The notes under the pieces are model-generated. The model was not told where the DNA came from. It ran no database searches and worked only from the letters and a program-made list of their open reading frames with translations. DNA of 64,000 bases. Origin: JACDBZ01 sp038233215. GTDB taxonomy: Bacteria; Chloroflexota; Limnocylindria; QHBO01. This document shows, piece by piece, positions 22,985 to 32,414 of this stretch (position 1 is its first letter; each line of letters begins with the position of its first letter). Where the stretch lies: positions 55,468 through 119,467 of the forward strand of contig JBBSML010000005.1 of NCBI GenBank assembly GCA_038233215.1, in the 5' to 3' direction. A program made the translations under genes and the position numbers.

Positions 22985-25114
22985 ATGGCCGCCTCGGCCG
23001 GTGCGGAGCACGATCGCCGGGACATGCCACCTGACGCCACGACGCATGCACGCTCGTCAATCGGCCGCGTACTTGATCCGTGGCGGGTTGCCCCTCCCTG
23101 GGCGCGCATCGGCGACGACCCCTATCTGTTCTACACCGCCACGCTCGTGCCGATCGTCCTGCTCGTGGCGGCGGTCGGGCAGCGAACGGGAGATCTGGCG
23201 ATGGGCATCCTGCTGAGCAGCCTTGCCATTGCCGTCCAGGCCCTCCTCGGGTACCTGGGCAAGCGTCATCGCCTGGCTGCCAAGTTGGGATGGCAGCTGC
23301 TCCGTCTCCTTCCGCCCCTGGCCTTTGTGGCAGTCGCGTCGCGCATGATCGGCGGCCCATCGCTGCCACTGGTTTCGCTCTACATCCCGATCGTCGCCGG
23401 CGCGGCGGCCGCCGGGCGCGCCCAGGGATCGGTTGCAGCGGGCCTCGCGGCGGCCGTTCTGCTGAGTCCGGAGCTGACAACGCTGGGCCCGACCAATGAG
23501 ATTGCGGTGCGAGGCGTGGCGCTCGCCGGAGTGACGCTCGTCCTCGCATACAGCACGCGTCGCATCGTTCGCGCCCTCGAGAATGCGCTGACCGCATCGC
23601 GCTCGGCGGTCAAGGTGGAGCGCCGTCGGGCACACCAGATCTCGGCTCTCGAGGCGGTCGGGCGTCTGCTTGCCGCTGAGGGGCTGACCGGCGAGGCGCT
23701 CGAGCGGATCGTGGATGTGATCGTCAGCCGTTTCAACTACCAGTATGTCTCCGTCTACCTCGGCGACGCCGAGCGCGTGCAACTGGTCGCGCAGCATGGA
23801 TACGTGGACCCGCTCGACTCCTTCGATGCGTTGACCGGAATTGCGGGACGCGTGATGCGCACCCGCGAAGTCGCGTTCGTGCCCGACGTGGCATCCGATC
23901 CGGACTACGTTCCGGGTACCCACACGCCCACCAGCCTCATCTGCGCCCCGCTCATCGTCGATGGTCGGTTCCTCGGGATCCTGAGCGTGGACTCGACGCG
24001 CGCGCGCCTCCTCGACGAAACCGACCGCAGCCTCGTCGTGCTCATGGCCACGCGGATCGCTGCGGCGGTAGCCCTCGGACAGGACCGGCAGGCGCTCGCC
24101 GCGCGCGCCGAACTCTTCCGGGATGTCGAGGCCTTCGGGCGCGAGGTCAGCAGCAGTCTGTCAGTCGAGCCCCTGGCTGAGATGGTCATCGAGGCGATCG
24201 GACGAGTGGTCGTCGCCGATACGCTTGCCGTGACGCTCCTGAACCGGCCGGATGGTCGTTATCTCGTGCGAGCGACACGAGGAATACCCGAATCCGCCAT
24301 CGGGCGCGAGATCCAGCTGGGAGAAGGACTTGCGGGTCGGGCGATTCGGGATCGAGCCACCGTGGTCGACCACACGATCGGCGTGGATCGGGTGCCCCGG
24401 TCCGTCCGGGACCTGGATATCCCCCCATTGACCCAGGGCGTCGGCCTCCCGCTCATTCGGGATGGCGTGGTCATCGGCGCACTCACCATCGGCCGAACGT
24501 CGGTCGCAGCCCGCTTCAGCGACCTCGAGATCGAGGGCCTTCAGCTGCTGGCCATCAGCGCGGCGCTGGCGGTGGCGAACGCGTTCCTGCACGCGGACGT
24601 GGGGGAGCTCGCCATTCGCGACCCGTTGACGGGCCTCTACAACCGTCGCTACTTCGACGAGACTCTGCAACGGATGATGGCGGCGCATCGGCGTGAGCGG
24701 CTGGCCGGCTGGCGGCCGCTGAGTGCCATCGTCTTCGACCTCGATCGCTTCGGCGCCTTCAACAAGGAGCACGGACACCAGGTCGGCGATCAGGTGCTGG
24801 TGGCCTTTGCCAATACGCTCGCCGCACGGTTCCGTGCAGGTGACCTCGTAGCTCGCCTGGGCGGTGAGGAGTTCATCGTCGTGCTCGACGACGCGAACCT
24901 GGAGGAGGCCGTCGCCGCCGCCGACGAGGTCCGCGGCCTGCTCGCCGCTCACAGCATCCGTGCCGAGGGCGGCACGGAGCTGCGAGTGACAGTCTCGGCC
25001 GGATGTGCTGCCCTGGATCCCAGCGACGCGACGAAGGAGTCGCTCCTGCGGACCGCGGACGTCGCCCTCTTCATGGCCAAGCGCGCCGGACGCGATCGGG
25101 TCGTGGCCGCCTAG
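22985..25114 (+). CDS. membrane diguanylate cyclase: 6-TM sensor, two GAF domains, GGDEF
   Basis: A 709-residue signalling protein. About six membrane helices (residues 45-195) are followed by a short coiled coil, GAF1 (about 220-370), GAF2 (about 390-540) and a GGDEF domain. The active-site motif is GGEEF at residues 626-630, so c-di-GMP synthesis should work. The inhibitory I-site RxxD is also intact (RAGD, five residues before GGEEF), which predicts product inhibition. No EAL domain follows. The ATG at 23024 is an alternative start that loses 13 residues. It converges on the esterase gene with a 4-nt overlap of the ends. Confidence 0.88.
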   Translation: MAASAGAEHDRRDMPPDATTHARSSIGRVLDPWRVAPPWARIGDDPYLFYTATLVPIVLLVAAVGQRTGDLAMGILLSSLAIAVQALLGYLGKRHRLAAKLGWQLLRLLPPLAFVAVASRMIGGPSLPLVSLYIPIVAGAAAAGRAQGSVAAGLAAAVLLSPELTTLGPTNEIAVRGVALAGVTLVLAYSTRRIVRALENALTASRSAVKVERRRAHQISALEAVGRLLAAEGLTGEALERIVDVIVSRFNYQYVSVYLGDAERVQLVAQHGYVDPLDSFDALTGIAGRVMRTREVAFVPDVASDPDYVPGTHTPTSLICAPLIVDGRFLGILSVDSTRARLLDETDRSLVVLMATRIAAAVALGQDRQALAARAELFRDVEAFGREVSSSLSVEPLAEMVIEAIGRVVVADTLAVTLLNRPDGRYLVRATRGIPESAIGREIQLGEGLAGRAIRDRATVVDHTIGVDRVPRSVRDLDIPPLTQGVGLPLIRDGVVIGALTIGRTSVAARFSDLEIEGLQLLAISAALAVANAFLHADVGELAIRDPLTGLYNRRYFDETLQRMMAAHRRERLAGWRPLSAIVFDLDRFGAFNKEHGHQVGDQVLVAFANTLAARFRAGDLVARLGGEEFIVVLDDANLEEAVAAADEVRGLLAAHSIRAEGGTELRVTVSAGCAALDPSDATKESLLRTADVALFMAKRAGRDRVVAA

Positions 25115-26166
25115 GTCGTCGCTGGTGCGGACGAAAGGCGCGCCGCCAGCCAGCCGATCGCCTCGGGGTAGCGCCAATCGATGCCCGAGTGCGTTCCGTC
25201 GAACAGCTCGAAGTGAACCCGCTCATCTTCCACGCCAAGCGCCGCCAACTCACCGCGAAATGCGTCGGCGCCGAGGTCCAGGTAGAAGTCGTCGCTGCGT
25301 CCGGCGTCGATCCATACCGCTCGAAGTCCGCGCAGCGCATCGGCGTGAGCGGGCGCCATGCGAACCGGATCCCATGCCAGCCATCTGTTCCAGACCTCCG
25401 GGAGGAGGCGACCGGTCATCGGATCGAACGGGAGCTGCACGGTGCCGTCGGGATCGGCCGAGTAGCAGGCGGCCATGCACCACACGTTGAGCAGCACGCC
25501 ATCCGCCCCCTTTGACCGCCCCGGGCGCGAGCGAACGTCGGCCCAGAACGCGTCGTACGAACCGTCATAGGTGTCGCGCAGCGCACGGGCCGCCTCGCGG
25601 AAATCGGCGAGGTAGCACGCCTCGAAGAGAGCGTCGCCGGCGTGCGTCACCAGGCCGCCGAACAGGTCCGGACGCAGCATCGGCGTGATCATGGCGCCGT
25701 AGCCACCGCTGCTCTTGCCGGCAACGCCGCGATGGGGAGCAGCGGGCACCGTGCGGTACCGGGCGTCAACGAATGGCACCAGCTCATCGCACAGGTACGT
25801 GTGGTAGCGCCCGGTCGCCGCCGAGTCGAGGAACTGTGCGCCGCCCAGGCTGGTCCATGCGTCGATGAACACGACGATGGCCGGGGTAGACCCGTCGGCC
25901 GCGAACCAGGTGTCGAGCGCCTCGGGCGTGGTGCGGCTGAACGCCTTGCGCGAGCGCCACATGTCCACCTGGCCGGTCAGCCCCTGGAGCAGATAGACCG
26001 ATGGATAGCGCCGATCAGGGTCTTCCTCGTAGCCGGGCGGCGTGTACACGTACAGCGGGCGCCGATGGGGGTCGCCGAGCGGGTTGCCGGTCAGCGCCTG
26101 CGAATCAACGACGTGGTCATGGAGGCGACCCTGCCACGAATGTCCCCATGGCGGCGGCAGGTCCAT
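25111..26166 (-). CDS. esterase-D-like alpha/beta hydrolase
   Basis: A 351-residue hydrolase of the putative-esterase (PF00756-like) family. YVYTPPGYEEDPDRRYPSVYLLQGLTG is the usual entry to the fold, the nucleophile Ser lies in AGKSSGGYGAM, and the His is likely in DGTHSGIDWRYPEA near the C-terminus, with an Asp in DAGRSDDF. No secretion signal is present. Relatives hydrolyse carboxyl esters such as S-formylglutathione or feruloyl esters, and the exact substrate is unknown. The ATG at 26166 has a -10-like TATCGT 7 nt upstream on the minus strand. Confidence 0.8.
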   Translation of the reverse strand: MDLPPPWGHSWQGRLHDHVVDSQALTGNPLGDPHRRPLYVYTPPGYEEDPDRRYPSVYLLQGLTGQVDMWRSRKAFSRTTPEALDTWFAADGSTPAIVVFIDAWTSLGGAQFLDSAATGRYHTYLCDELVPFVDARYRTVPAAPHRGVAGKSSGGYGAMITPMLRPDLFGGLVTHAGDALFEACYLADFREAARALRDTYDGSYDAFWADVRSRPGRSKGADGVLLNVWCMAACYSADPDGTVQLPFDPMTGRLLPEVWNRWLAWDPVRMAPAHADALRGLRAVWIDAGRSDDFYLDLGADAFRGELAALGVEDERVHFELFDGTHSGIDWRYPEAIGWLAARLSSAPATT

Positions 26167-26173
26167 GCTTGTC

Positions 26174-26179
26174 ACGATA
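26174..26179 (-). promoter_or_regulatory. leaderless -10 element (TATCGT)
   Basis: Minus-strand TATCGT ends 7 nt before the ATG at 26166. Confidence 0.4.
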
Positions 26180-26246
26180 GCAGGACGCGCAGCCGGGTCG
26201 TGTCGTCGCGTTCCGCCAACCAGGTTGGCGCAGCCGCCGCGGGTGC

Positions 26247-26975
26247 CTACCCCGTCTCTCCGCGCAGCTCGACGGTGGAGAGCCGCTGTACCGCCAGCAC
26301 GATGGCGGCGATGGTGACGATCCCGCCGACAAGAAGCCCGGTGCGCAGGTCCAGCTCCGACGCCACCCCGCCATCCCCGGTGAGGGCATCGGCCACCGCC
26401 AGCACGTGCTGGCGGATCGACACGATTCGGGTCCCGGCGAAGAGGCCGGCCACGACGCCCTCCCACACCACGACGTACGCGAGGCCGATGACAAGGGCGC
26501 GTGACGTGACCAGCGAGAGTGCCAGAAAGACGGCGGTGTATTCGAGCGCGCCGAGCAATGCGGCCAGCCCGTAGCCGATGCCCAACCCGGGATCGCCGCC
26601 CGACCCGATGACCCCGGCCAGCAGGATCGGCAGCGTCACCAGCAGAGCGGTCACGAGCCACGCCACCGCCAGCTTGACGAACACGATGACGGACCGCGGG
26701 ATGGGCTTTGCGAGGAGGTAGACGATGGTGCCGTCGTCGAGTTCCGAGCCCAGCGCCGCGGTCCCGACGATCACCGCGACGAGCGGCAGCAGGACCGCCA
26801 CGCCGAAGTTGGCCAGCAGGCGACCGGTGAAGTCCAGTGCCTCCGCATCAGCGGAAGCGCTGAGCCGATATACGACGGCAACTACCACGATGACCCCGCC
26901 CAACAGCCCGAGGAGCAGCGTCCGTCGCCGGTTGAGCAGCGCCCGGAAGGTGAGCGACGCCAGGGTTGAGATCAT
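26247..26975 (-). CDS. ABC-2 type transporter permease
   Basis: A 242-residue membrane protein with six hydrophobic segments, the size and layout of ABC-2 family permeases. The block ALGSELDDGTIVYLLAKPIPRSVIVFVKL is the recognised motif after the second span. It ends the four-gene operon, overlapping the ATP-binding gene by 4 nt, and probably forms an exporter with it. Substrate unknown; such pairs often export drugs, lipids or peptides. Confidence 0.8.
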   Translation of the reverse strand: MISTLASLTFRALLNRRRTLLLGLLGGVIVVVAVVYRLSASADAEALDFTGRLLANFGVAVLLPLVAVIVGTAALGSELDDGTIVYLLAKPIPRSVIVFVKLAVAWLVTALLVTLPILLAGVIGSGGDPGLGIGYGLAALLGALEYTAVFLALSLVTSRALVIGLAYVVVWEGVVAGLFAGTRIVSIRQHVLAVADALTGDGGVASELDLRTGLLVGGIVTIAAIVLAVQRLSTVELRGETG

Positions 26976-27883
26976 CGGCGCACCAGGTAGCTGAACACCG
27001 ATTCGAGGGACTCGTCGGCGGGCCGCAGCTCGAGCAATGACACGCCCGCCCGTTGTGCCGCGGGAGCCACGGACCTCGTCAGCGCCCCGTAGTCCCCGGT
27101 GCGCACGCTGAGCATCCCGTCGCGCAGCTCGATCGCCTCGACCTCGGGGGCGGCGAGGAGCTCGCGCGCCAGCCGGCGGTCGTCGCTCGAGCGCAGCGTG
27201 AAGCGGTGCGGGCGATCGGTCATCAGTCGGCGGATGCGGCGGAAATCGCCCGAGGCCGCGAGGCGTCCCGCCACGACAACGAGCACCCGGTCCGACAGCC
27301 GCTCGACCTCCTCGAGGATATGGCTGGAGAACAGGATGGTTCGTCCATCGGCCGCCATTGCCCGCAGGAGACCCATCATCGACAGGCGCTGGCGTGGATC
27401 CATCCCGTTGAACGGCTCGTCCAGGATCAGGGTGGGAGGGTCGTGGACGAGCGCGGCGGCCACTTTCGCCCGCTGGCGCATCCCCTTTGAGTAGCCGCCG
27501 ATGGCGCGGTCGGCGGCATCGCGCAGCTCGACCATGTCGATGGCGCGGCCGGCGGCCGCCTCCGCATCGGGGACCCCCGACAGTCGTGCGGATGCAAGCA
27601 CGAACTGGCGCCCCGTCAGGAACGAGTAGACAGCTTCGCGCTCCGGCACGAAGCCGATCTGGCGATAGACCTCGGGGTGGCGCCAGGTGTGCGTTGCGTC
27701 CAGCCGAACCTCGCCGGCCGACGGCGCAAGGAAGCCGGCCATCATGTGCAGCAGGGTCGTCTTGCCGGCACCGTTCGGCCCGAGCAGCCCGGTGATGCCA
27801 GGGCCTACCTTGAAGGTCACATCGTTGACAGCGACGACGTTGCCGTACCAGCGCGAGACGCCGGTCAGCGAAAGCGTGCTCAC
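26972..27883 (-). CDS. ABC transporter ATP-binding protein
   Basis: A 303-residue ABC ATPase. Walker A is GPNGAGKTT (about residues 33-41), the signature is GYSKGMRQR, Walker B is LILDEPFNGMDP, and the switch His is in LFSSHILEEVE. The last 90 residues are a regulatory extension typical of drug and lipid exporters. The GTG start at 27883 overlaps the TGA of the preceding permease (GTGA), so a longer in-frame reading is not needed. It should energise the permease at 26247. Confidence 0.9.
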   Translation of the reverse strand: MSTLSLTGVSRWYGNVVAVNDVTFKVGPGITGLLGPNGAGKTTLLHMMAGFLAPSAGEVRLDATHTWRHPEVYRQIGFVPEREAVYSFLTGRQFVLASARLSGVPDAEAAAGRAIDMVELRDAADRAIGGYSKGMRQRAKVAAALVHDPPTLILDEPFNGMDPRQRLSMMGLLRAMAADGRTILFSSHILEEVERLSDRVLVVVAGRLAASGDFRRIRRLMTDRPHRFTLRSSDDRRLARELLAAPEVEAIELRDGMLSVRTGDYGALTRSVAPAAQRAGVSLLELRPADESLESVFSYLVRR

Positions 27884-28764
27884 GTTGTCACTCGCCGATA
27901 GCGAAGGGCCAGGATGGCCAGCGAAACGCCGAACAGGAGGAAGGTGGCCAGCCCGTACGTTGCGAGCGGAATGTCCGCGGCCGAAACCGGTGACTCGGCG
28001 ACGACACCGCCGAAGAGCCACTGACGGGCGCCATCGAGAATGGCAAGCGGATTGAACAATGGTGCGACGTCAGCCAGGCCACGCCCCTGCTCCTGGAAGC
28101 TTCCGGCCATCACACCGCCGATGAGGAAGACGGCCAGGACCGCTCCCGCCGCATAGGCGCGCCGCGCGGCCAGCGAGCAGATGGCAAGGCCCAGGGCGGC
28201 GAGGACCACGGCATGCAGCACGCCGCTGCCCAGAATGCCAGGCAGGGCTCCGATCTCATCTCCCAGCCCCGCGGCGAAGTCCTCCGCTGCCAGCACCCTT
28301 CCTGCAAACAGAATCAGGACCGGGAGGAGCGTGAGAGCCAGGAGCGCCAGGCTCAGCGCGGCGAGCTTGGCGGCGACGTAGTCGAGCTTCCCGATCGGCC
28401 GGCTGAAGTAGAGCGGCAAGACGCGGTGACGCATATCGTTCACCACCAGCTCCGGCGCCTGCGCGGCCACGAAGATGGGGAACAGGGCACCGATGCCCCA
28501 CAGGTAGTTCGAGTAGCTGTAGAGGTCGATCAGATCGCCCACGAGCACGCGGACGGCAACCGCCACGAACGCCGGCGTCAGGGCGAGCACGAGCGCGCCC
28601 CACGGGATGATCTTGGAGCGGCCAGAGCGTCCGAGCCCGAAGGTGGCGCGCAGGCCCGCGCCGACGATCGCTGCGATCGCCCCTCGGCGACCAAGGCGCG
28701 GCCCGTCGTAATGGCGGTAGCCGATGTCATAGATCGTGCCGACCGGTTCAGGCGCCGCGCTCAT
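27880..28764 (-). CDS. ABC-2 type transporter permease
   Basis: A 294-residue permease with about six membrane spans. The N-terminus has the motif GTIYDIGYRHYDGPRLG that precedes the first span in this permease group, and NDMRHRVLPLYFSRPIGKLDYVAAK follows the second. I take the ATG at 28764, which overlaps the ATP-binding gene end by 17 nt; the frame upstream is antisense-like noise within that gene. It likely pairs with the ATPase at 28748. Confidence 0.8.
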   Translation of the reverse strand: MSAAPEPVGTIYDIGYRHYDGPRLGRRGAIAAIVGAGLRATFGLGRSGRSKIIPWGALVLALTPAFVAVAVRVLVGDLIDLYSYSNYLWGIGALFPIFVAAQAPELVVNDMRHRVLPLYFSRPIGKLDYVAAKLAALSLALLALTLLPVLILFAGRVLAAEDFAAGLGDEIGALPGILGSGVLHAVVLAALGLAICSLAARRAYAAGAVLAVFLIGGVMAGSFQEQGRGLADVAPLFNPLAILDGARQWLFGGVVAESPVSAADIPLATYGLATFLLFGVSLAILALRYRRVTT

Positions 28765-29689
28765 CGGCACCTCCGACGCGGAATAGATCCTCGAGCTGGT
28801 GCCGCCGCTGCTCGAGGCGTACCAGCGCCAGACCCAGGCTGATCGCCTCATCGCGGACCGCGTCGTAGATCTCGAACTCAGGGTGATCGTGCGAAGCGAG
28901 GTCGGCGACGATCGTTCGCCCATCGGCCTGAGCGTTGAACCCACGCACAACGAGGCGGGCAGCGAGCGCTTCGGCGGGCTCATCAGTCTCGATCAGGAGC
29001 TGGCCCGTGCGCTCCGTGAAGCTGGTGAGCGGGGCCGTGCGCAGCAGCCGCCCGGCGTCGATCGCCACGAGCCAGGTCGCGACTCGCTCGATCTCGCCGA
29101 GCAGATGGCTGGCGACGATGACGGCGATGCCGAACTCGTTCCCGATTCGTTCGATGAGCTCCAGCATCTCATCGCGGCCGGCCGGGTCGAGCCCGTTCGT
29201 GGGCTCGTCGAGGAAGAGGACCCGTGGATCATGGACGAGCGCCTGCGCGAGCTTCACGCGCTGCTTCATGCCGGTCGAATAACCGCCGATCGGCCGGTAG
29301 CGCTCCTCGTACAAACCGACGTGCCGGAGCACGTCCGCCGTGCGCTCGCGGGCAGCACCCGATGGCAGGCCCGAGACGCGGGCCATGTGCGCGACGAACT
29401 CGGTCGCCGACACGTCCGGCGGCAGGCAGTCGTGCTCGGGCATGTAGCCCACCAGCTCTCGGATGGCTGCGCCCTGGGTCGCGGGGTCGAGGTCCAGCAC
29501 GCGTGCCTCGCCCTCGGTCTGCGGAAGCAGGCCCAGCAGGATCTTGATGAGCGTGCTCTTTCCGGCACCGTTGGCGCCCACGAGACCGATGACGCCCGGC
29601 TCAAGCTCCAGGCTCAATCCATCCAGCGCGGTTACGCCGGGGTAGCGCTTCGTCAGGGCTCGGGTGCTGATGAGAGGCATGGCGACCAA
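28748..29689 (-). CDS. ABC transporter ATP-binding protein
   Basis: A 313-residue ABC ATPase that starts the operon. Walker A is GANGAGKST, the signature is GYSTGMKQR, Walker B is VLFLDEPTNGLDP, and the switch His is in VASHLLGEIE. A C-terminal extension of about 80 residues (from RTGQLLIETDEP) is like that of NatA/CcmA-type exporters. A second ATG three codons in (29680) may be the true start. A TACACT hexamer on the minus strand about 30 nt upstream could be its -10. Confidence 0.9.
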   Translation of the reverse strand: MVAMPLISTRALTKRYPGVTALDGLSLELEPGVIGLVGANGAGKSTLIKILLGLLPQTEGEARVLDLDPATQGAAIRELVGYMPEHDCLPPDVSATEFVAHMARVSGLPSGAARERTADVLRHVGLYEERYRPIGGYSTGMKQRVKLAQALVHDPRVLFLDEPTNGLDPAGRDEMLELIERIGNEFGIAVIVASHLLGEIERVATWLVAIDAGRLLRTAPLTSFTERTGQLLIETDEPAEALAARLVVRGFNAQADGRTIVADLASHDHPEFEIYDAVRDEAISLGLALVRLEQRRHQLEDLFRVGGADERGA

Positions 29690-29725
29690 GGCTCGGGATG
29701 CGGGGATTGCCGGCGAGTGTACCGC

Positions 29726-30703
29726 TCAGCTGTCCGCGCGGGGACGCCGCACGCCCTTCGAGGAGGACCCCGCTTCGTACTCCATGAGCAGCACGAGGTC
29801 CTGCTGGTAGTTGCCGAAACGACGCCCGAACAGGTTGAGACCCCCGACATGATCGGCGTCCGGCTTCACGCCGATGCGCACCCGGATCGGCGCACCCGCC
29901 TCCAGACTTAGGTCGGCCAGGCAGACAGCGGCGCCGGCCATGCCATCAATCGTGCTGCCTTCATCGGTCACGCGCCAGCGCTTGAGCACGCCAAACTGCG
30001 TGTCCTTCGTTTCCCACCATGCCGGCGTGTATCGGCCGCGCTCCCCGCCGAAGTCGCCCGGCGACGTCCATGTCCCGATCTCCCGGTCGTTGATCCAGAG
30101 CGTGATGTCACTCGGCCAGTCCGGGTCGTGCAGTGGAGCCTCGGAGCACACCTCCGCACTGACCTGCAGCGTCGTGGCCGTTGCCATAGGGGGCAGGCGA
30201 TTGGGAAATCGATACTCGACGTAGCCACTGCCGAACCAGAGCAGCTGCGCGGAAAGCCGTGCCGGCTCGTAGAAGGAGTCTGGATCGTCGAGGAAACCGA
30301 TGAGCTGGTCGGCACTGGTCAGCCCGCAGGTGGGCTGCACGTCCACCTCGCTGAAACCGCCGATCGGCATGACGTGCTCGATCACGTTGGTGGGCTGGGA
30401 CGCTCCGCGAGGCAGGTCGATGACCAGCTCGTCGTACGTTCGCGCACACACTTTCTGAAGGCCGCGGCTGGCTGGCCGCATCTCCGTATGGAGCAGGCCG
30501 GCCTTCTCGAGCACCAGGATGTGCATCGCTGCTGTCGAAGCCGGCAGCTCTAGTTCCATGGCCAGCTGGCTCAATGGGACGACGCGATCGGCGACGTTCC
30601 GAAGAATCGCGATGCGCGTCTGGCTTCCCAGGGCTTTCAGGACCTGGACGACCTGGTCTCCCGCCGCGCGAGCGTCGATGTGAATCGTCTTGCCCGTCGT
30701 CAT
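29726..30703 (-). CDS. ArsR-type HTH regulator with large sugar-operon-type C-terminal domain
   Basis: A 325-residue regulator. Residues 15-90 form an ArsR-like winged helix (LKALGSQTRIAILRNVADRVV, then LSQLAMELELPASTAAMHILVLEKAGLL). The remaining 230 residues are beta-rich and include SDITLWINDREIGTWTSPGDFG and a GGLNLFGRRFGNYQQDL block, resembling the long ArsR/YesT-like regulators found beside plant-glycan operons. The domain probably senses a sugar or glycoside. It has no cysteine metal motif, so metal sensing is unlikely. It is divergent from the sugar ABC transporter at 30971, the obvious target. Confidence 0.75.
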   Translation of the reverse strand: MTTGKTIHIDARAAGDQVVQVLKALGSQTRIAILRNVADRVVPLSQLAMELELPASTAAMHILVLEKAGLLHTEMRPASRGLQKVCARTYDELVIDLPRGASQPTNVIEHVMPIGGFSEVDVQPTCGLTSADQLIGFLDDPDSFYEPARLSAQLLWFGSGYVEYRFPNRLPPMATATTLQVSAEVCSEAPLHDPDWPSDITLWINDREIGTWTSPGDFGGERGRYTPAWWETKDTQFGVLKRWRVTDEGSTIDGMAGAAVCLADLSLEAGAPIRVRIGVKPDADHVGGLNLFGRRFGNYQQDLVLLMEYEAGSSSKGVRRPRADS

Positions 30704-30970
30704 GGCTGGACTGACCCAAGTTTATATGGGGCGGTTGTCACCACGCCACGATACCCGGCCCGTGCAAGCTGCGGGAACGTTAGCCTCAGGCGGCTCTGCA
30801 CTATTGACGATACGTGCTACGTTGTCCGCATCACTCCAAGGATGCCGGTTCATTGCCGAGCCGGTCGTGCTGGAGGCGCGGTCAATCGACGCGAGGCTCA
30901 GGCGGAGCCTGGCAGAGATCGTACAAGTCTGGCCCTCGCCCATCGGCGGTCGGCCCAAGGAGGAGATCAG
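30704..30970. promoter_or_regulatory. divergent control region of the glycan operon
   Basis: 267 bp between the regulator and the substrate-binding-protein gene. The sequence CTCAGGCGG occurs twice (30785-30793, 30897-30905), and the second copy lies within GGCTC-AGGCG-GAGCC, a small hairpin. A TTGACG-ATACGTGCTACGTT block near 30808 has promoter-like and repeated TACGT elements. A strong AAGGAGGAG ribosome-binding site (30957-30965) precedes the GTG at 30971. I cannot fix the transcription start. Confidence 0.4.
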
Positions 30971-32401
30971 GTGGAATCCAGCGTCTACTGGCCCAGGACC
31001 GGACTGGCCCGCCTTCGAGGTTCGCGCTTCATTGCGATCTTCGCAGTGCTGGCACTGACGCTCGCGGCCTGCAGTGGTGGTGGCGATGACGGCAGCAGCG
31101 TGGCACCGGGTGACAGCGAGGCCCCCGGCACCAGCCAGGAGCCCGGCGCGAGCGGCGGCGCCACCGGCGCATTCGAACCGCCCACCGAGAACGTCGAGCT
31201 GACGCTGTGGAACCCGTTCACGGGTCCCGACGGCGAATTCTTCTCGCAGATCGTCGAGGACTTCAACGCGGCGACCCCGACATGCCAGGTGACCGTAGAG
31301 ACGAAGGTCGGCGCCGAGTATGTTGCGCAGCTGGAAGCAGCGGCATCGGCGAATGAGCTCCCCGACGTGGTCGCCGTTGGCTACGACGCGTTGTCGGGCC
31401 ACGTGGAGAATGGCATCGTGGTGCCGATCGACGACTTCGCCGAGCAGGGTGGCTACGGCCCCGACCTCTTCCCCGAGGCGATCTGGAACGCCGGTGAGTG
31501 GAAGGGCCAGCGGGTCGGTATTCCGATCGATACCCACACGATGAATCTCTACTACAACAAGGCGCTCTTCGAGGAGGTCGGCCTCGATCCGGAGAGCGCT
31601 CCGGCCGACCAGGAATCCTTCGAGGAGGCCATCACGGCGATCGGCGAGAATACCGACGCCAGCGGCTACCAGGTCGTCGGCAGCGGTCCGGGTGGGAACT
31701 TCCTGGCCGGAATCCAGTTCGCGGCGCTCTTCTACCAGGGCGGCGGTGAGTGGACGAACAAGGACTTCACCGAAGTCACCTTCAACAGCGAGGCGGGCGT
31801 CCAGGCCGCCGAGTACCTCGCCCACCTGGCGAACGACCTCGACGCTCCGGTCGTCGAGAGCGACGCCGAGATCAATGCCTTCCAGCAGGGCCAGAACGGG
31901 ATGGTCATGTCGGGCATCTGGGAGACGACCCGCTACAGCGAGGCCCTGGGCGAGGACCTCGGCGTGGCTCCGATTCCCTCGATCTTCGGTGATGGCACCT
32001 GGGGTGGCTCGCACAACCTGGCCGTGACGTCAGCCGGCGCGGAGGACGAGAACACCAAGGCCTGCTCGTACTACTTCATCGACTGGTTCAGCCAGAACTC
32101 GCTCCAGTGGGCGGCCGGCGGACAGATCCCGGCGCGCAACGAAGTGCGCGAGTCCGATGAGTTCCAGAATGCCTCGGGCGAGGGCCTCCTGCCGCTCATT
32201 GCGCAGGTGGCGCCGCTCGCGGAGTCCGTGCAGTTCCTGCCCACCTTCCCGGGCGGCGGCGACATCCTCTTCGGCGCCCAGGGTGCCGGCGAGGCCACCA
32301 CGCTGGTCGTGGGTGGTAGCGATGCCCAGGAGATCCTGGACGAGTTTGCGGCTGCGCAGACCGACATCTTGGTGCAGAACAAGGAGCGCTACGGCTTCTA
32401 G
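30971..32401 (+). CDS. sugar ABC transporter substrate-binding lipoprotein
   Basis: A 476-residue extracellular solute-binding protein (family 1, MalE-like). The signal has a long N-region, then GSRFIAIFAVLALTLAAC with the lipidated Cys, and a Ser/Gly/Pro-rich linker. The binding domain starts at VELTLWNPFTGPDGEFF and includes GQRVGIPIDTHTMNLYYNKALFEEVG and GMVMSGIWETT. The GTG at 30971 is chosen for its excellent ribosome-binding site. Family members bind mono- or oligosaccharides. The downstream GH43, GH2 and Leloir genes point to arabinose/galactose-containing oligosaccharides (inference). Confidence 0.9.
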   Translation: MESSVYWPRTGLARLRGSRFIAIFAVLALTLAACSGGGDDGSSVAPGDSEAPGTSQEPGASGGATGAFEPPTENVELTLWNPFTGPDGEFFSQIVEDFNAATPTCQVTVETKVGAEYVAQLEAAASANELPDVVAVGYDALSGHVENGIVVPIDDFAEQGGYGPDLFPEAIWNAGEWKGQRVGIPIDTHTMNLYYNKALFEEVGLDPESAPADQESFEEAITAIGENTDASGYQVVGSGPGGNFLAGIQFAALFYQGGGEWTNKDFTEVTFNSEAGVQAAEYLAHLANDLDAPVVESDAEINAFQQGQNGMVMSGIWETTRYSEALGEDLGVAPIPSIFGDGTWGGSHNLAVTSAGAEDENTKACSYYFIDWFSQNSLQWAAGGQIPARNEVRESDEFQNASGEGLLPLIAQVAPLAESVQFLPTFPGGGDILFGAQGAGEATTLVVGGSDAQEILDEFAAAQTDILVQNKERYGF

Positions 32402-32414
32402 GTCTGTCGCACTG

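Noticed and set aside
29726..30703. Metal-sensing ArsR repressor
   Set aside because: No Cys or His metal-binding cluster is seen in the winged helix, and the neighbours are sugar genes.
30704..30970. A riboswitch in front of the sugar-binding-protein gene
   Set aside because: A small hairpin and short repeats are present, but nothing matches a known riboswitch core; an operator for the divergent regulator is the simpler reading.
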